A stretch of DNA of 64,000 nt. Origin: Piliocolobus tephrosceles. Its lineage: Eukaryota > Chordata > Mammalia > Primates > Cercopithecidae. The notes under the pieces are model-generated. The model was not told the DNA's origin. It saw only the letters and a program-made list of their open reading frames with translations, and ran no database searches. A program made the translations under genes and the position numbers. Location: contig NC_045441.1 of assembly GCF_002776525.5 (NCBI RefSeq), positions 103,776,744 through 103,840,743 on the forward strand, given 5' to 3'. Shown here in pieces: positions 45,951-58,800 of this stretch (positions within the stretch are counted from its first letter, which is position 1; each line of letters starts with the position of its first letter).

Positions 45951-48160
45951 AAATGGGTAAATCCTGTATTTGAGAACCCAGGTTGATGGAGAAGCTCTGG
46001 CCCCACATAGACAGCTACTAGTTGGAAGCATAGCAATGAATACAAACTCAAATGATCAATAAGAGGAATAAATGAAGGCTCTCTTGCCCTAAAACACAAA
46101 AACATGAACTTTCCAATTTTGGAAGTAGATACTAAGATAAATGTGCAGGTTTTATGTATACCTAAACAAATGACCAGCATTATTTAATCTAGTTTTATGC
46201 CACAAACAATAACAAAAAGTTGACCGTAACTATTTTCAATGGCATGATAAAAGCTAACACAAGAATAAAGTACACTAAGGGTTTCTTATCATTGCTTCCA
46301 CGTTTCTGCTTACTTCTTACAGCTAAAATAAATAGCTATAAATTTTGTAGCTAGCTCATCTGTCACTTTAGATATGCTCAAACCTTGCTTACCTACAGAA
46401 CAAGTGTTGAATAAAATTACTGGGCTTCAAAAGTTTTAAGAATAAACATTTCAATATATGCAGCCACTTCTTTAATAAAAAGAATTAAGCATAAAAAGAA
46501 ATAAAAAACTTAAAAAGAGGTTTTAAAATGATCTTTCCTAAGTGTCAGAAGAGGGAATAAGTCAAAGGAGTTGATATATAAAATGAAGAATCTTACTCTT
46601 TTTCTTCCTAGTGCCATTCTTAGTATAATCAAATCTATCTAACCATCCATCACTTTAACATCCTCAGGACTCAATTGTTCAGTATGCTCAGTGGAACTCT
46701 GGAACAGGATTCCCACTTACCAGGTTAATAATAATGCTAATGAAACTAAATCCATAGCCTGTTTTCTAGTTTCTAGTACCATCAGGTATTTATCACTTCT
46801 TTGGTCCTATGAAAACTGAGAAGAGCAGAAGCTGTCCCAAGGTCTCAATAGAATTTGCTTGTAGAGGAGCCAGGTTGCCTCAGAGCTCAGTCCCCAGCAA
46901 CTCCATGATGCATTCCACTCAAAAGAATCCCCAGACCTTGGAAAACTCAAGAAAGCACTCAGCTTGGGGTCAAGATAGAGTTTCTCAGTTTATTTATCAA
47001 CTGAAAGTGACAAAAAGGAAGATAAAAAGATTGAAAAATGAGAATTAGAAAAGAGAGTACAAAGTACCCACAGAGATTTTTTTTCAAGTGGTATCAAAAA
47101 CATAAAGAAAGTCAATCGTGTTTCTCAGAGAAAATACCTCTGAGGTGGAGGTAAGAATGTGATGTGAAATCTAAGGCAGTCATGATTTCAAGAATAAATT
47201 TAGTTGCAAATAAGAAAAAAATCTGATCCTACAGATACATGACACAAAGGAAGCAGAGACATGCAAAAGAAAAAAAGAGAACTCAGGCTAGTTTCTAAAT
47301 AGTTTGGATTCTCTCAAGTGCTTATGTAAATTGAAATCTGGAAGACAGAAATTCACTAATCAAATCAGCCCTTAATTTGTACTATCGTTGGAATGTTAAA
47401 TCTTACAGACACAGACTGGCAGTTTTCTCTTAAATTGGTGCCTTGCTAGATTGCATAAGCTTTTATATTAATGATCATTTTAAAAGTTTAAAGTATTATT
47501 TATATAAAGTGGTTAAGACATATTAACTATTTACAAATGTATCTTAAATGTTTGTGATTGTGTCTAAACCAAAAAATGAAGAAAGGCCATTATGTTCTGC
47601 TTAACCCCATGATGCCGCAGACTGAAGATGTGATATTTCAAATAAGTAAGTAATAATGCATAAACACTGTGTTTTTATGAAATGCATGTTAAAATTATGT
47701 CAATAAAATCTCTCTATCCTGAAACGGAAGTAAACCATTTTGATGTATGCTAATGTAAGCCTTTATAAGGAATATTAGTCATATATTCAAATGTAGTTCT
47801 GATTACAAAACAAAAATATGCTGGAAATTCCATAAAGATCAAACTAATTAAGGTACTTAATTGCCTCTGACTAATTATGGAAATTGGCAAGCTCAGTTAG
47901 GAAACAAGCTTTTTAAAAGAGTTTATATTTTAGGCCATAGCTTCCTCGGCTTCATTTTATTGGGAGTCACTTGTATCATTTCACATCTTATATTGCAAGC
48001 TCTGTCCACAGAGAGTTATAAAGGGAAATGACTGCATATGTATCCAAAGCTTAAGTGGGACAAGGAGAAGCTACACTCTCAGACTTACAGTCAGAAGTTG
48101 GGTTGGCATTTTCCTAGATCATATATTGTTTCTCATTAGCAGTGTGACTTCTCTCATTTT
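45951..48160. other. Unique AT-rich DNA, no gene seen
   Basis: No classified repeat over 2.2 kb. The plus frame at 46809-47048 (79 codons, lysine-rich end) is the most protein-like text here, but it has no domain I recognise. At 47400-47950 the sequence is AT-rich and repeat-free, with homeodomain-type ATGCATAA and ATGCTAAT words, which may be chance. Confidence 0.45.
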
Positions 48161-48172
48161 GTTGTTGTTAGT

Positions 48173-48244
48173 CTTCCACAAGGCACATTTGTTGTTCTTC
48201 CACAAGGCACATTTGTTGTTCTTCCACAAGGTACATTTGTTGTT
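48173..48244 (+). repeat. 24-bp tandem repeat, three copies
   Basis: The unit CTTCCACAAGGCACATTTGTTGTT occurs three times head to tail. The first two are identical and the third has one change (GGTACATTT). A preceding GTTGTTGTTAGT may be a remnant of a further partial unit. The near-identity of units points to a recent expansion. Confidence 0.97.
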
Positions 48245-48360
48245 CATCGAGGCCCTTTAACTCAAAGGGGCAAAATACCTCAATCAAGAAACTATGAATC
48301 CCTTTGAAATGTCTTACATAAAACAAAAGACAAATATTTCAGTCATAAAAGAAAGAAGAT

Positions 48361-48545
48361 GCACTCTGGAATTTAACTGATAATGGTTTTTTAAAACCCA
48401 GTTGTGCCACTTGTTAGGTACATTTTAAGAACTTGGGAAGTTACTTAATTTCTCTTGGTCTCATTTTCTGCATTTATAAATTGGAAATAATAACACCTAG
48501 TTTGCACTGTTGTCACAATAATAGGGACAATATAAGGTATCTAGC
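48361..48545 (+). mobile_element. MIR SINE
   Basis: CAGTTGTGCCACTTGTTAGG, TTGGGAAGTTACTTAATTTCTC, TCTCATTTTCTGCATTTATAAATTGG and AAATAATAACACCTAGTTTG give MIR in sense order. Confidence 0.82.
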
Positions 48546-50947
48546 TCATTTATGGAAATAGAAAGTATCCATAGTGGTAGTTATTATATTTTATATTCAA
48601 TGCAATATAATTTTTTCATACTATGGTTCACTACTTTATTAGAGATATATGAGCAGCTATGAAGAATCATAGAATACTCCAGGGTGTTCTTGAGACAAAT
48701 TATAATTCTATCATAAGAATCAAAGAGAAGTAGGGGGGAAAATAATGGAAATGAATCAATAAGCAAATGTTATTCCATATTCTTTAATCTTTACCTTAAA
48801 ATATTTAAGGTGCCAATTTCTGTCTAAAATGACACCCTGAAAGGTATCATTATTTACAAAAATTATGTTGTACAGAATGAATTATATATACTATTCCAAA
48901 GTACATATCTATTGAGAATCTGAAGTTAGTGACATAATTATATTCAATTTCTCCATATTCTATTAAACAAGGATGCAATCCATTTTCTCTCTCAGGCGTT
49001 GAAAGGAACTTCCCTTGTCTTTCTGCTCTCTAGAGCTTCTGGTCTCCCTACTGCTTAGAGATCATTAGAAGCAGTTGTAGCAAGCAGTACTATGAAAGCA
49101 GTTCTTCCCACCCCACCTCAAAGTTGGCCAAAAAACACTGTGGAAAAGAAGTTTGCTATACTAATGTCAGAAGTGCAACAGAAACCTGACTTCTGTTGTT
49201 ACCTACATCAGACCCCAGATGACACGGCCACTCAAAGGCAATGCCACCATTCAGAACTACCCATAGATATTTAAAAAGTGTGTGTGTGCGCATGTGCGTG
49301 TGTGTGCACGCGCATGCATGTGTTCAGAAGGTATAAAACCTGAATTTAGGAGTATTCAATGCATAGAAACCACTATATCACCCAACCCACCCTCAAATTA
49401 TTGCACAACAGTATTTATATGCACTTTATGTAATAAGTTAGTAAGTATAAAAAAATTTTGAATCTAATAAAGATCCTGCTAATAAAGATGCTCTCCTTCA
49501 GGCCCTATCAAAAGCAAGAAATCTCTTTCGAGATAGTTACTGTTTTGTTTTTAAAGTACCTTTGTTGCTGATCTGTACATGAATGTCATCACTGAATGGA
49601 AGCAGTCCAAGAGACTCACATTATTCCCAATAGAAGGAGAAGCTTTGATAAATCTCTAAAGCTATGGCAGTGGTCCAGTCCCTATGCCATATGGCATTCC
49701 ACCTGTCCCAAGAAGTTTTGTTAATGTCCTTTAAAGCTCCAAATAAAAATACTGAGACATAAACAATCAAATCTACACTGCGGTTGGATTTTTCAACTCT
49801 ACATGGTAGCTGCAAAAATTCCTCATGCTGTGCATGTTAATGAGACCCTCCATGGGCACCATTAGTACATAACAATAATCACCCATAACTCATAGGCCTT
49901 CTTCCTATGTCTGAATATGTTCATTGCATTTAGAAATTAGAAATAAAATATGCCTGGAGAAATTCTAGATGTCGGGAGGCATAAGGACTAAAGATCTGAA
50001 AGTGCTGGCAAAATAAGCAAATCTAGAGGTTGTGAGCATATTACCTCAAAGGATAAAAAGAATCTAACAATTAACCACAAAAATATATTAAGTAAAGAGA
50101 AATTACTGAATCTGAAAACTCACTTTAACCTGTAAGTATTCTTGTAGATTAGAATGGTAACAGAAAACGAAAATTTTTGTAACCTAATGAAAAGAACAGC
50201 GAGGGGATTAGAGCAAACTATTTGCCAGATCCTTTTGAATTATTGTCCAACCACTTCATTCATTTAAATCTTTGTTTCAATGGATATCAGCATTTTAAAT
50301 GAAATAACATGAGAAGTACAAACAGATATGAGTGATTAGCTTGCTTAGTTTTTGGACACGTAGTGAAATATGCTTTATTTTAAATTCTATGACTTGGTCA
50401 CCAACAGAAATCTGATTTATTTTCATATCACATTCTAACTGTTTTACATATCTTGAAACATTTTTTACCTTCAACACTACACTACTTTGAAACTATAATT
50501 GTTGATAGGCCCAGTGTTATTAGATCATCTTAATACATTTAAATATATTACAAAGAAACAAATATATAATACATCACAAATGTTAAAATATTTTGCTAAA
50601 TAAATTCAATAAAACTGGTTTCCTCTTAAACACTATATATTTTATTTTATGCATCTAAAAAAGTATTCTGAGAAGAGTTGTATAGGGTATAGCAGATTCC
50701 CACCAAAGGTGTCCATGATGCAAAGAAAGGCTGTAATTAACCTTTTCTAAAGGAAAGACCGCACAGACAGACAGACAGACAGTGGCACCACTGTATATGC
50801 TGCTGGCATGTGATTGTCACAACTATAGTTATAGCCATGGGACTATTCATGTCCTTATGTCTACTTTGGCCTTCATTGTTCCTCTTTTCTGCCTAACATA
50901 TGCCTGACTATCATTCCACTCAATTGTTTTAAGCATCTAGAACTATA
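48546..50947. other. Unique DNA, no gene seen
   Basis: Contains a TG-rich repeat at 49278-49321 and four ACAG units at 50766-50782. No transposon or coding exon was recognised. Confidence 0.5.
49278..49321. repeat. (TG)n repeat with GCGC interruptions
   Basis: TGTGTGTGTGCGCATGTGCG and further alternating purine-pyrimidine runs up to CACGCGCATGCATGTG. Such alternation favours Z-DNA in general; that is inference. Confidence 0.9.
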
Positions 50948-50954
50948 TCTTTCA

Positions 50955-51261
50955 TTTTTTTCTTTTTTTTAGAAGGACATTCACTCTTGTTGCCCAAGCT
51001 GGAGTGCAATGGCACGATCTCAGCTCACTGCAACCTCCACCTCCTGGGTTCAAGGGTTCAGGAGATTCTCCTGCCTCAGCCTCCTGAGTAGCTGGGATTA
51101 CACGCACGTGCCACCACGTCTGGCTAATTTTTTGTATTTTTAGTAGAAACGGGGTTTCACCATGTTAGACAGGCTGGTCTCAAACTCCTGACCTTACGTG
51201 ATCCACCCACTTCAGCCTCCCAAAGTGCTGGGATTACAGGTATGAGCCACCATGCCCAGCC
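50955..51261 (-). mobile_element. Alu (AluS type)
   Basis: Complete reversed Alu: CACTCTTGTTGCCCAAGCTGG, CAGCTCACTGCAACCTCC, CAGCCTCCTGAGTAGCTGGG, ACGGGGTTTCACCATG and CCTCCCAAAGTGCTGGGATT. A short duplication GGTTCAAGGGTTCAGGAG lies inside the left arm near 51048-51065. TCTTTCA flanks both sides (50948-50954 and 51262-51268) as a partial target duplication. Confidence 0.96.
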
Positions 51262-52039
51262 TCTTTCAACTTTTATCAGGCACACTGATGAGGTAATCAG
51301 TTTCAATATAAAATCTAAGAATGAATCTTGTGGCCTAGTTCTTTAAGAACCTCTGGAATTCATGTATAAAGGATAGGATGAGACAAAGGCAACACCGGGA
51401 AGAGGCCATATTTACTTTTGAAAACTCTTTCACTACAATTTTCTGTAACTTCCCCCTTGCCCCTGTTTTTATTTTTTTTCAGTTTTAATACCTTTTTGTA
51501 TCCCCAGTACAGTATAACTTAGTCTACTTAGTTCTGAGAATAGAATTAGTAGTAGGCACTTTTTTTTTCCATAAATGAATACATCTTTACACAGAGGAAA
51601 AGACTCCAAACACATAAATAAAATCAAAGTAAGTATTAATGTCATCGAGGACAACTGCAAACATGCAGTGTATGTTGCAAAGCAGTGTAAGAAAATGGGA
51701 GGAAGCTGGTGGTGTTCTAATAGCAAGAAAATTAGGCCATTCCTTTTCTGGCCAAGGAGGTCTTAACCCTTCCATCAGCAGGTCTCAAGGAAGCAGAGCA
51801 ACTGCGTAGACAAGATGTAAGTTCTGCCACCCAAGGAGAGGGCCACCAGGCTCTCTCTTTTAGGGCTAACTAAATGCAATGCTGGCACTTTGAAAGAGTA
51901 CCCAGATATTCAGGGCAATACCACCCAAGCCCAAGTTACGTATCTAACCTTTTAAAATATATAGCTAAAAGACAATTGTGCTCTTATATTTCAAACATAG
52001 TATTGTAACGAGAACTCAAACCACTCTATTATAGTTAGC
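51262..52039. other. No gene seen
   Basis: Unclassified. Overlapping frames of 60-85 codons on both strands at 51469-51775 lack known motifs. Confidence 0.45.
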
Positions 52040-52140
52040 GTCTGGCCTTACTCATAGTACGGAGCCTGTTGGAAATGAGACAGAATACTATGCTTACCAC
52101 AAAGTATGTTCTTAATAGATATTTGTTGAAGGAATGAACG
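52040..52140 (+). mobile_element. L2 or MIR terminal fragment
   Basis: TCATAGTACGGAGCCTGTTGG, then AAGTATGTTCTTAATAGATATTTGTTGAAGGAATGAA, matches the caataaatatttgttgaatgaatg end shared by L2 copies. Short. Confidence 0.5.
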
Positions 52141-52174
52141 TTGTCATTAGAACTATATTTCAAGTAATAATAAT

Positions 52175-52400
52175 CATTATGATGGCAAACACTTAAAAGG
52201 AGCTTATCAGGTGGCGGGTATTGTTTTAAGTGCTTTACAAACACCAACTCAACTACTTCTCTATATAAAGTGCATACAGGTTATTTACAGAGGAAACTGA
52301 AGCACAGAGACCTTGAATCACCTGCCCACATCACTCATGTATTAATTGTAGATCTGGGAATCAAATCCAGGCAACCTGACTCTGGAATCTGAGGCCTTAA
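52175..52400 (-). mobile_element. MIR SINE
   Basis: AAGTGCTTTACAAACACCAAC, TTATTTACAGAGGAAACTGAAGC, ACAGAGACCTTGAATCACCTG and CCAGGCAACCTGACTCTGGAA are a well-kept reversed MIR. Confidence 0.9.
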
Positions 52401-52469
52401 AATACTGCCAAGTTAGAGTGAGATTTACATCCATATTGATGCTATTGATTCTAAAAGGGAAAATGGAAG

Positions 52470-52514
52470 TGTTTGTTTGTTTGTTTGTTTGTTTGTTTGT
52501 TTGTTTGTTTGTTT
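52470..52514. repeat. (GTTT)n microsatellite
   Basis: About eleven GTTT units. Unlike the repeat at 5288, no Alu body abuts it. Confidence 0.95.
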
Positions 52515-52790
52515 TAAAGGATGGTATGGGGACAGAGAAGGCCAAGTTGATTTGGGATGTGTCAGAGAAGGAGAAGCTTTAGTAGGAAGGGTTGGGACCT
52601 TCCTGGCAGAGACCCTCTGTAGACGAAAAGTAGATGTCAGTGCTTGTAACTTGCCAGTCTACTGCTCCTGCTCCCTCCGCGGCTTGTGGCAGTCTCTGTC
52701 ACAGTGTGGCTTAAGTTCTCTCTTGCTGTTTCAATAACGGCTTAAATAAAGACTTTATTCCACATGTTTCAGGTCAATTCATGGTGCTCC
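52515..52790. other. Unclassified block before MLT1
   Basis: Less AT-rich than its surroundings, with TTCAATAACGGCTTAAATAAAG near 52730-52751 that resembles an LTR poly(A) region. No family match; frames end quickly. Confidence 0.3.
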
Positions 52791-53143
52791 TGTCTTAGTA
52801 CAGGCTGCAATTAACAAAGTGCCATAAATTGGGTGGCTTATAAACAACAGGAATTTACTTCTCACAGTTTTGGAAGGCTGAGTTCAGAATGTCAGTATGG
52901 TCAAGTTCTGGTGAGCGCTATCTTCCAGTTTACAGACTGACCTCTTCTCGTTGTTTCTTCACATGGCAGAAAGGGGGCAAGACACTGTTCTGGCAACCCT
53001 TTCATAAGGGCACTAATCTCATACATGAGGGCTCCATCCTTGTGACCTAGTTACCTCCCAAAGGTTCCACCTCCTAGTACCATCATATTTGAAGTTAAGA
53101 TTTCAACATATGTATTTGGAGAGTAGACATTCAGTCCATAAGA
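52791..53143 (-). mobile_element. MLT1-type LTR (MLT1A/MST-like), near complete
   Basis: It runs from TGTCTTAGTACAGGCTGC to CATTCAGTCCATAAG. Between these lie GGTGGCTTATAAACAACAGG, GTTCTGGTGAGCGC, AGGGCACTAATCTCATACATG and TACCTCCCAAAGGTTCCACC, the reversed order of the MLT1A/MST consensus. About 350 bases is near full LTR length. No internal MaLR sequence is seen, so it is a solo LTR. Confidence 0.92.
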
Positions 53144-55094
53144 GCTCATTAGAGGGCTCTGCTCATAGTAGTTACATCTGGCAGTTTAAGGAAAGAACTT
53201 GTTTTGTCCTGGGAGGAGATAATTTCTTGTACTCACTAGTGAGTGGGTAGCTAGCACAGGTAAACTGTTAATCAGGCACCTGCACACAATGGAAGGGGAC
53301 CCAGAGAGTGGTCACTTGAAAAACTTGGTATTACTGACACTCTCAAAAATAATGTCATTACTCATATTAGCTTGTTATTTAGCTATTAGTCCTATAGAAT
53401 AACATCTTTTTCAATAGGAAGATTCCCTACCTAATATGATATTTTTAAGCCAAGGGAATTATTACAACTAACTTCCTAGAAGATCAGAACTACAGATATG
53501 GCTAATAAAAAAGTTCCTCCTGTTCAAGCACCATTCCAATAGCATCAGCCAGCTCCATTATTGCACCTACTAGGAGTACTGTTGAGAGAGAACTGCCCTC
53601 AAGTGCAAACTGGAGTAAGCAGTAGAGAATGGTCTAGAGGCACCACAGCTAAAGAGTACCACTCAGATGAAATGAGATAATTCATGTACACTTTTTATTG
53701 TGGCCATTCTCTAACCAGGGCCCTATAGAAGTCTATTCTTTAAAACCAGTGTTTTCAATTAAAATAACAAAATCAATTAGAGGAGATAAAAGGGGCAGAG
53801 AGATGTGTCTCAAAAGCAGAAACTTAGCCTTTGTGGTGTCAGAAGCCTGAGAGGCCTGTGTATCAATTATAACTATTAAAAGACAACAGTGCTTTCATGC
53901 AACCCACCTTTTTCAATGAAAAAAAAAAAAAATACTACAAGGGCCTGCCAGAAAGGAAATCAGCTTGACATTAATGACCAAAAGAACAGCACTAACACTT
54001 ACTAAATAGGGCAGTTATTTTCTCTAGAGCTTTTTCTTTAACGTTTTTACGCTCTACTCATAGATTATACTTTAACTTTCCTATCATAGATAACCTAAGT
54101 CCTGCAAAAAAAAAAAAAAAAAAGAAATATTGGTCCACATTCTCCTAAACCCTACAAATTCTGAAGAAACTATAGCACTCTTCAGCAAAGAACTAGGGCA
54201 AAGATGAAGGTAAGAGAATAAGGGGGATATTTTTAATACAGAAAAGCTTCAGAGGATTGTCATTCTTCATAGCTTTTATGATCTTGAACTGACTTAGCTT
54301 AAGGTGTTTCTCTACCTCCAACCCACCCCAGGCATGGGAAATAGAGGGCTTAGGAGTAGAAAGAGAAGACTTACTATATCTTCAAGAGGAAAGATTCCTT
54401 TCCTAATCTAAATGCTTATTCAGACAAACTGCTCTCATAAATTAGCCTTAACATTTCAAACTCTGCATGACTATAATAAGGTTTTGTTTATAAGACAACT
54501 CTAAGTATATTTGGAGAAAGTCCCTGAAATACAGGTTGAAACGATAATTTCAGTTGTATTATCAGTGGAAATTAACATGACCAGTTGACAGTATATCAAA
54601 ATAAATAATGACACAAAAATTGTCTGCAGATATACATTTTACAGCATCATCTCATACCATTTTTTACACTAAATTAAATGTCTTACCAATAGCTAAAATC
54701 ACTGAACACTGAGCTAGTAGGTATATGATTTATCATTTCCTTTTATTTCTAGGGCACCATGACGGTTATTATTTTTAACTCCTCTAAGCTTTCTAACTAC
54801 TTGCTCTATTTTTCATGCTCAGAGTAAACAATGACACCTAAGCAAAATAAAGGTTTTCTCTGATTCTACTCGTCCTTCAGGCTTTAGTTTAAAAATAAAT
54901 CTAGCATTACCAACATGCTAAATGTAGATTACACAGCTTCTTCCCCTGTTATCAAATATACTTTTAGATTTGTACAAAGGGAAAACTATTTGTATTTTGC
55001 ATAAAATATATGATATGTATATATAAAAAACAAAAAATGCACAATTAAGAGAAATATTTCACTCCATTACGCACCAATAGAACAATAGAAATGT
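53144..55094. other. Unique DNA, no gene seen
   Basis: Contains A runs at about 53920 and 54105. No transposon or exon was recognised over 1.9 kb. Confidence 0.5.
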
Positions 55095-55255
55095 AAGGTA
55101 GAGAAAAGTGGTTAAAAATACTTGCAAGAATGAAAGTTGCTGTCTGCCACACTTAGGTCCAAATCCATTTACTACAATATATCACTAACAATATGTGACC
55201 TTGGGCAGGTGACAATCTCTGGAGCCTCTGTTTCTTCAAGCAGTCTAGCATCAAA
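55095..55255 (+). mobile_element. MIR SINE
   Basis: GAAAAGTGGTTAAAAATACTTG, AATATGTGACCTTGGGCAGG and GAGCCTCTGTTTCTTC follow MIR sense order (agtggttaagagc, gtgtgaccttgggcaag, cctcagtttcctc). Confidence 0.7.
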
Positions 55256-58200
55256 AGCCACACTTTTCACCGACATGACATGAGCATATGCTTATCTATA
55301 TAAAACAGGATTATTAATATGTATGTATGAAGGTAGGCTGGTAAGCAGGTATTTGTGCATAACATCATGTGATATAAATAAATTCTACAGCATCTTAACT
55401 AGGCAGTTTGAGTAAACAAAGTTTGCAGCTGGGGAAGGAGAGCTGGTGCCACAAATTTAACAGTCATCTAAATGACAGTATATGTCAAACATTCAATACA
55501 AAGCCTGACCCATAGCAAACATCAGTAATACTTCTTCCTTTTGCTTTGAGCAGGCAAACGGAATAGGAAGGAACTGACCACTGCAGTGGCAGATAAGAAG
55601 GCATCAAAGAGATAGTAAGGGTGAGAAGCAACAAAAGCATACTGCCAGACTCACAACTATTTCCAAGGCCAGCCTGGCTTACAAGTCTTCATTCTAATGT
55701 AGTTATATGACCTTTATTAATATCATTTGCAGCATATTATTTTGTATTTTGAATGGCATTCTTTTTTTAAAAAAATATTCTTTGAACATTCCTCCCCCCA
55801 AATGCAGGTTAGAAAACCAAGGCAAAAGTCTAGATTAACTATTTCATTTAGCCTCACAGAGCAATTTACATTCCATTAAAGCATGTAAAATCTGTTTGTT
55901 ACATTACAGTCACATTCGCTATAACAGAATACTTCCAGAAAGATAGTTAAAATCTGCAGCAAGGTAAAATGCTGCTCCTCAAATACACACACATGCACAC
56001 GACTTGTATGCTTTTACATCTAAACAAATTGCCTTGACTGGGAATGACTTTTAACGTACTCTTACAGGCAAATCCCCTAAAGGCAAATACTGGTATATTC
56101 CTTCCTCCTGACATGGAAGTATTCCTCCTGACAGGTCAGTAGTAGCACAAAATGGCTTCTAAGGTAAGAAGATTCTAGCATTTTTTAATCTTAAACATGT
56201 CTTGAGACCAGTTAGTGTCTTTAGGAAATAAAGTCAGGCCAAACAGAAGTTGATCTACTCTGAGCTAAACAAGAAAACATTTTTTAAAAGGGCACTTCAA
56301 GTTTCACATTCTTTCTATACACATCCCTCCACCCTACCTTCCCATCCTAATCATCCATTGCTGGTTAAGGGTAAATCCATTTATTCTACAAAACAAAGCT
56401 GCTTGGTTCCATTTCTACAGCCAGGAACTACGTAGTAGAAGCAGGTGAGAGGGCTTGTTGACAAGCAGGAGCAGGAGCAGAAAGCGACTACATGGGAATC
56501 TGTGGTTATCAGGCAGGATCTGGTGAAAGGTAATGGAAGCAAACAGAAGTCACACTGGCACAGAGCAACCTTATGGTTGACACCTTTACTCATCAGGTTA
56601 TCACTTGGAGTTTGGCTGATCAACTATGTACCCAAGTGGAAGAAGGAATTTTCTCTCAGACTCACCCAGAAGCCAGCAAAGACAGAATACAACAATACAT
56701 TTTTAAAACCGTCATCAGCCTTGATCAGATTATTTTATGCCCTGAAAAGATTATGAGATTATGAGATCTCATATTCCCATATATTATTTAATGTCAAGGC
56801 CAAATATTTAAAATAAAAATACTACACCACGATATAAGTATAAGGAACTCCAATAAAGTCATCTGTTTCCTTTGACATTTGAAAATATCATGTGTCAATT
56901 CATTTCAAAAAAATGTATTTTTATTTCCTGCTATTCTAAAGTCCCAAATTTGTATTTAGTCTGCAAACTGAGCAATTCAAACTGCCAGCAATCATAACTC
57001 CTTTTCTTTTTGCTGCTTCTAAAAAAACTTAGTATGTAAAATACTTAATCTTAATAAAATTAAATGAATTTATTTTGAAAGATAGCAATCTCAATTCTAG
57101 TTGACAAGAGATATATATCAGTAAGAGGTTTGGAACATACCAATTATGAAGTGCCTTGTCCATCTAGATGCAGGCAAGAGAACAGAGCTCAGGAGAAACC
57201 AGATAAGAGCTCTAGATTTGGGCATCACATGGCAGGTTAATCAAAGAAAGGGGATGATTACCCAAGAGAGTGCAAAGTACACAAAGAGAAGATCAAATGC
57301 AAAACTAAAATAAACAGCAACGATTTTAAGCAGGATAAAGGCAGACGATACAATAAAACTAAAAACAAATTACTGAGGCAAAAAGAGAGTGGTAGCTGAT
57401 GAGGTAAAGGAGGAGTTTAGAAAAGTGATGGCTAATCACACAGACTGTACAGTGATCAAGTCCCTGAGGAGAGTCTGAGTTGGGCAATTGGGAAGTCCTT
57501 GGCAACCTGAGAGAGCTCTGGATGATTCCAGCAGAAGCCAGACTTCAGTGGATAGAGAATTACTAAGAGATGCATAAATGGAGATACTGAGTAAAAACAA
57601 CTGTTGAAACATGGAAGAACAGTGAGAAAGGAAAAAGCTTGAGGAGAGATTAATGTGAGGGGTTTCTTCTTCTGTTTATTTCTCTTTTGTGAAGTATGTG
57701 GAGATGTAGCCTCTTTGAGGGCTAATGGGAAGAAATTAAAATACAAAAGAAAGTCGATGGGTGTCTGTGCAAGCTCTTGCAGGAAGCAGGGAATGACAGA
57801 ACAAGGGCACAGTAGAAGCTATGCTCTTGACAGTGGGTTCAGGTGCTGCTTCTTCCCACCCCAAGAATCAGTGAAGTAAGAATGGATAAACAGATAAACA
57901 AACTTAAAGGCACAATAAAAATAAAATTGAGGTAATTTTTGTCCGATGGTGAGAAAGTGTGGTAATGATTTAGAAAGACCCAGAAACAATCCTTAAAACA
58001 GAGTCAAACATTAAGCATCCATCTCCAACGACTTTTCAAGAAAATATAGTTCTTATTTTCACTCAGGTTTTATAATTCCCAAGAGTGATTGATTATTTGG
58101 GATTAAGGAGAAAAGGGATGCTAAATGTAGTCCTCTGAATGGGAAATCCTCGATATCCAGAGATCCTGACCAGAGAGAACAGAGGCCAATCAGAAAAAGC

Positions 58201-58679
58201 CTCTTCATTTAAGTGGGAAAAACTAAAAGATCAATAGGAGATCTTTCAGTACACATTTTAATTGATATATCTAATTGATTTTAGCTGGGTTAGCTAATAG
58301 TATTTTTAGTAATATAATTTATATTCCCTTTTAATATTACTTATTTTACCTATTATTTACATGTATTTTGACCAGGCTATGGGTCAACTTCCAATTATTT
58401 AATCTGTGTCCTACCCATTAATTGGCTTTACATCTCAAGACTATATCATACATGGGCTTGTAAAATATTATTGATTTCTTAAAATTTCTCTGCTCTTTTA
58501 GGCCAGTCCACTTTTAACTCAGTATTCCAGAGGCCAAACTACTTATAAAGTCACAGCTGTCTCTTTGGGATTTGGCAGTGATACCATGGCCAGGTCATGT
58601 GGCACAAAGTTTCTACAGCACCTTTACTCAACTTCTGCCTTGGGGCACTGCCCTCTGGGAACACACGTCTGTCTCTTGT
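55256..58679. other. Unique DNA, no gene seen
   Basis: No clear transposon across 3.4 kb. A short direct repeat of TATTCCTCCTGACA-like text lies at about 56096-56132. Frames at 56250-56764 and 57456-57879 overlap on both strands and lack known domains. Confidence 0.5.
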
Positions 58680-58800
58680 AGGACTGTGAGACCCTGAAGA
58701 GCAAGAATCAGATCTTTTCAGGGTTCTAGTTCTTCAGTAGCTAGTACAGGAACTTGTCTACTGTGGCTTTTCAATAAACATTTCATGAACTGAGTATTCA
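58680..58800 (+). mobile_element. L2 3' terminus
   Basis: GGACTGTGAGACCCTGAAGAGC, AAGAATCAGATCTTTTCAGG and CAATAAACATTTCATGAACTG match the sense L2 end. Confidence 0.6.

Noticed and set aside
46809..47048. 79-codon plus frame with a lysine-rich end, considered as a retrocopy
   Set aside because: No poly(A) tail, target duplication or recognisable parent gene; no domain identified.
48173..48244. Considered as a CRISPR-like array
   Set aside because: Units are directly contiguous with no spacers, and the host is a primate; it is a plain tandem repeat.
52477..52737. 86-codon plus frame starting in MFVCLFVCLFVC
   Set aside because: Its start is the (GTTT)n microsatellite; no domain follows.
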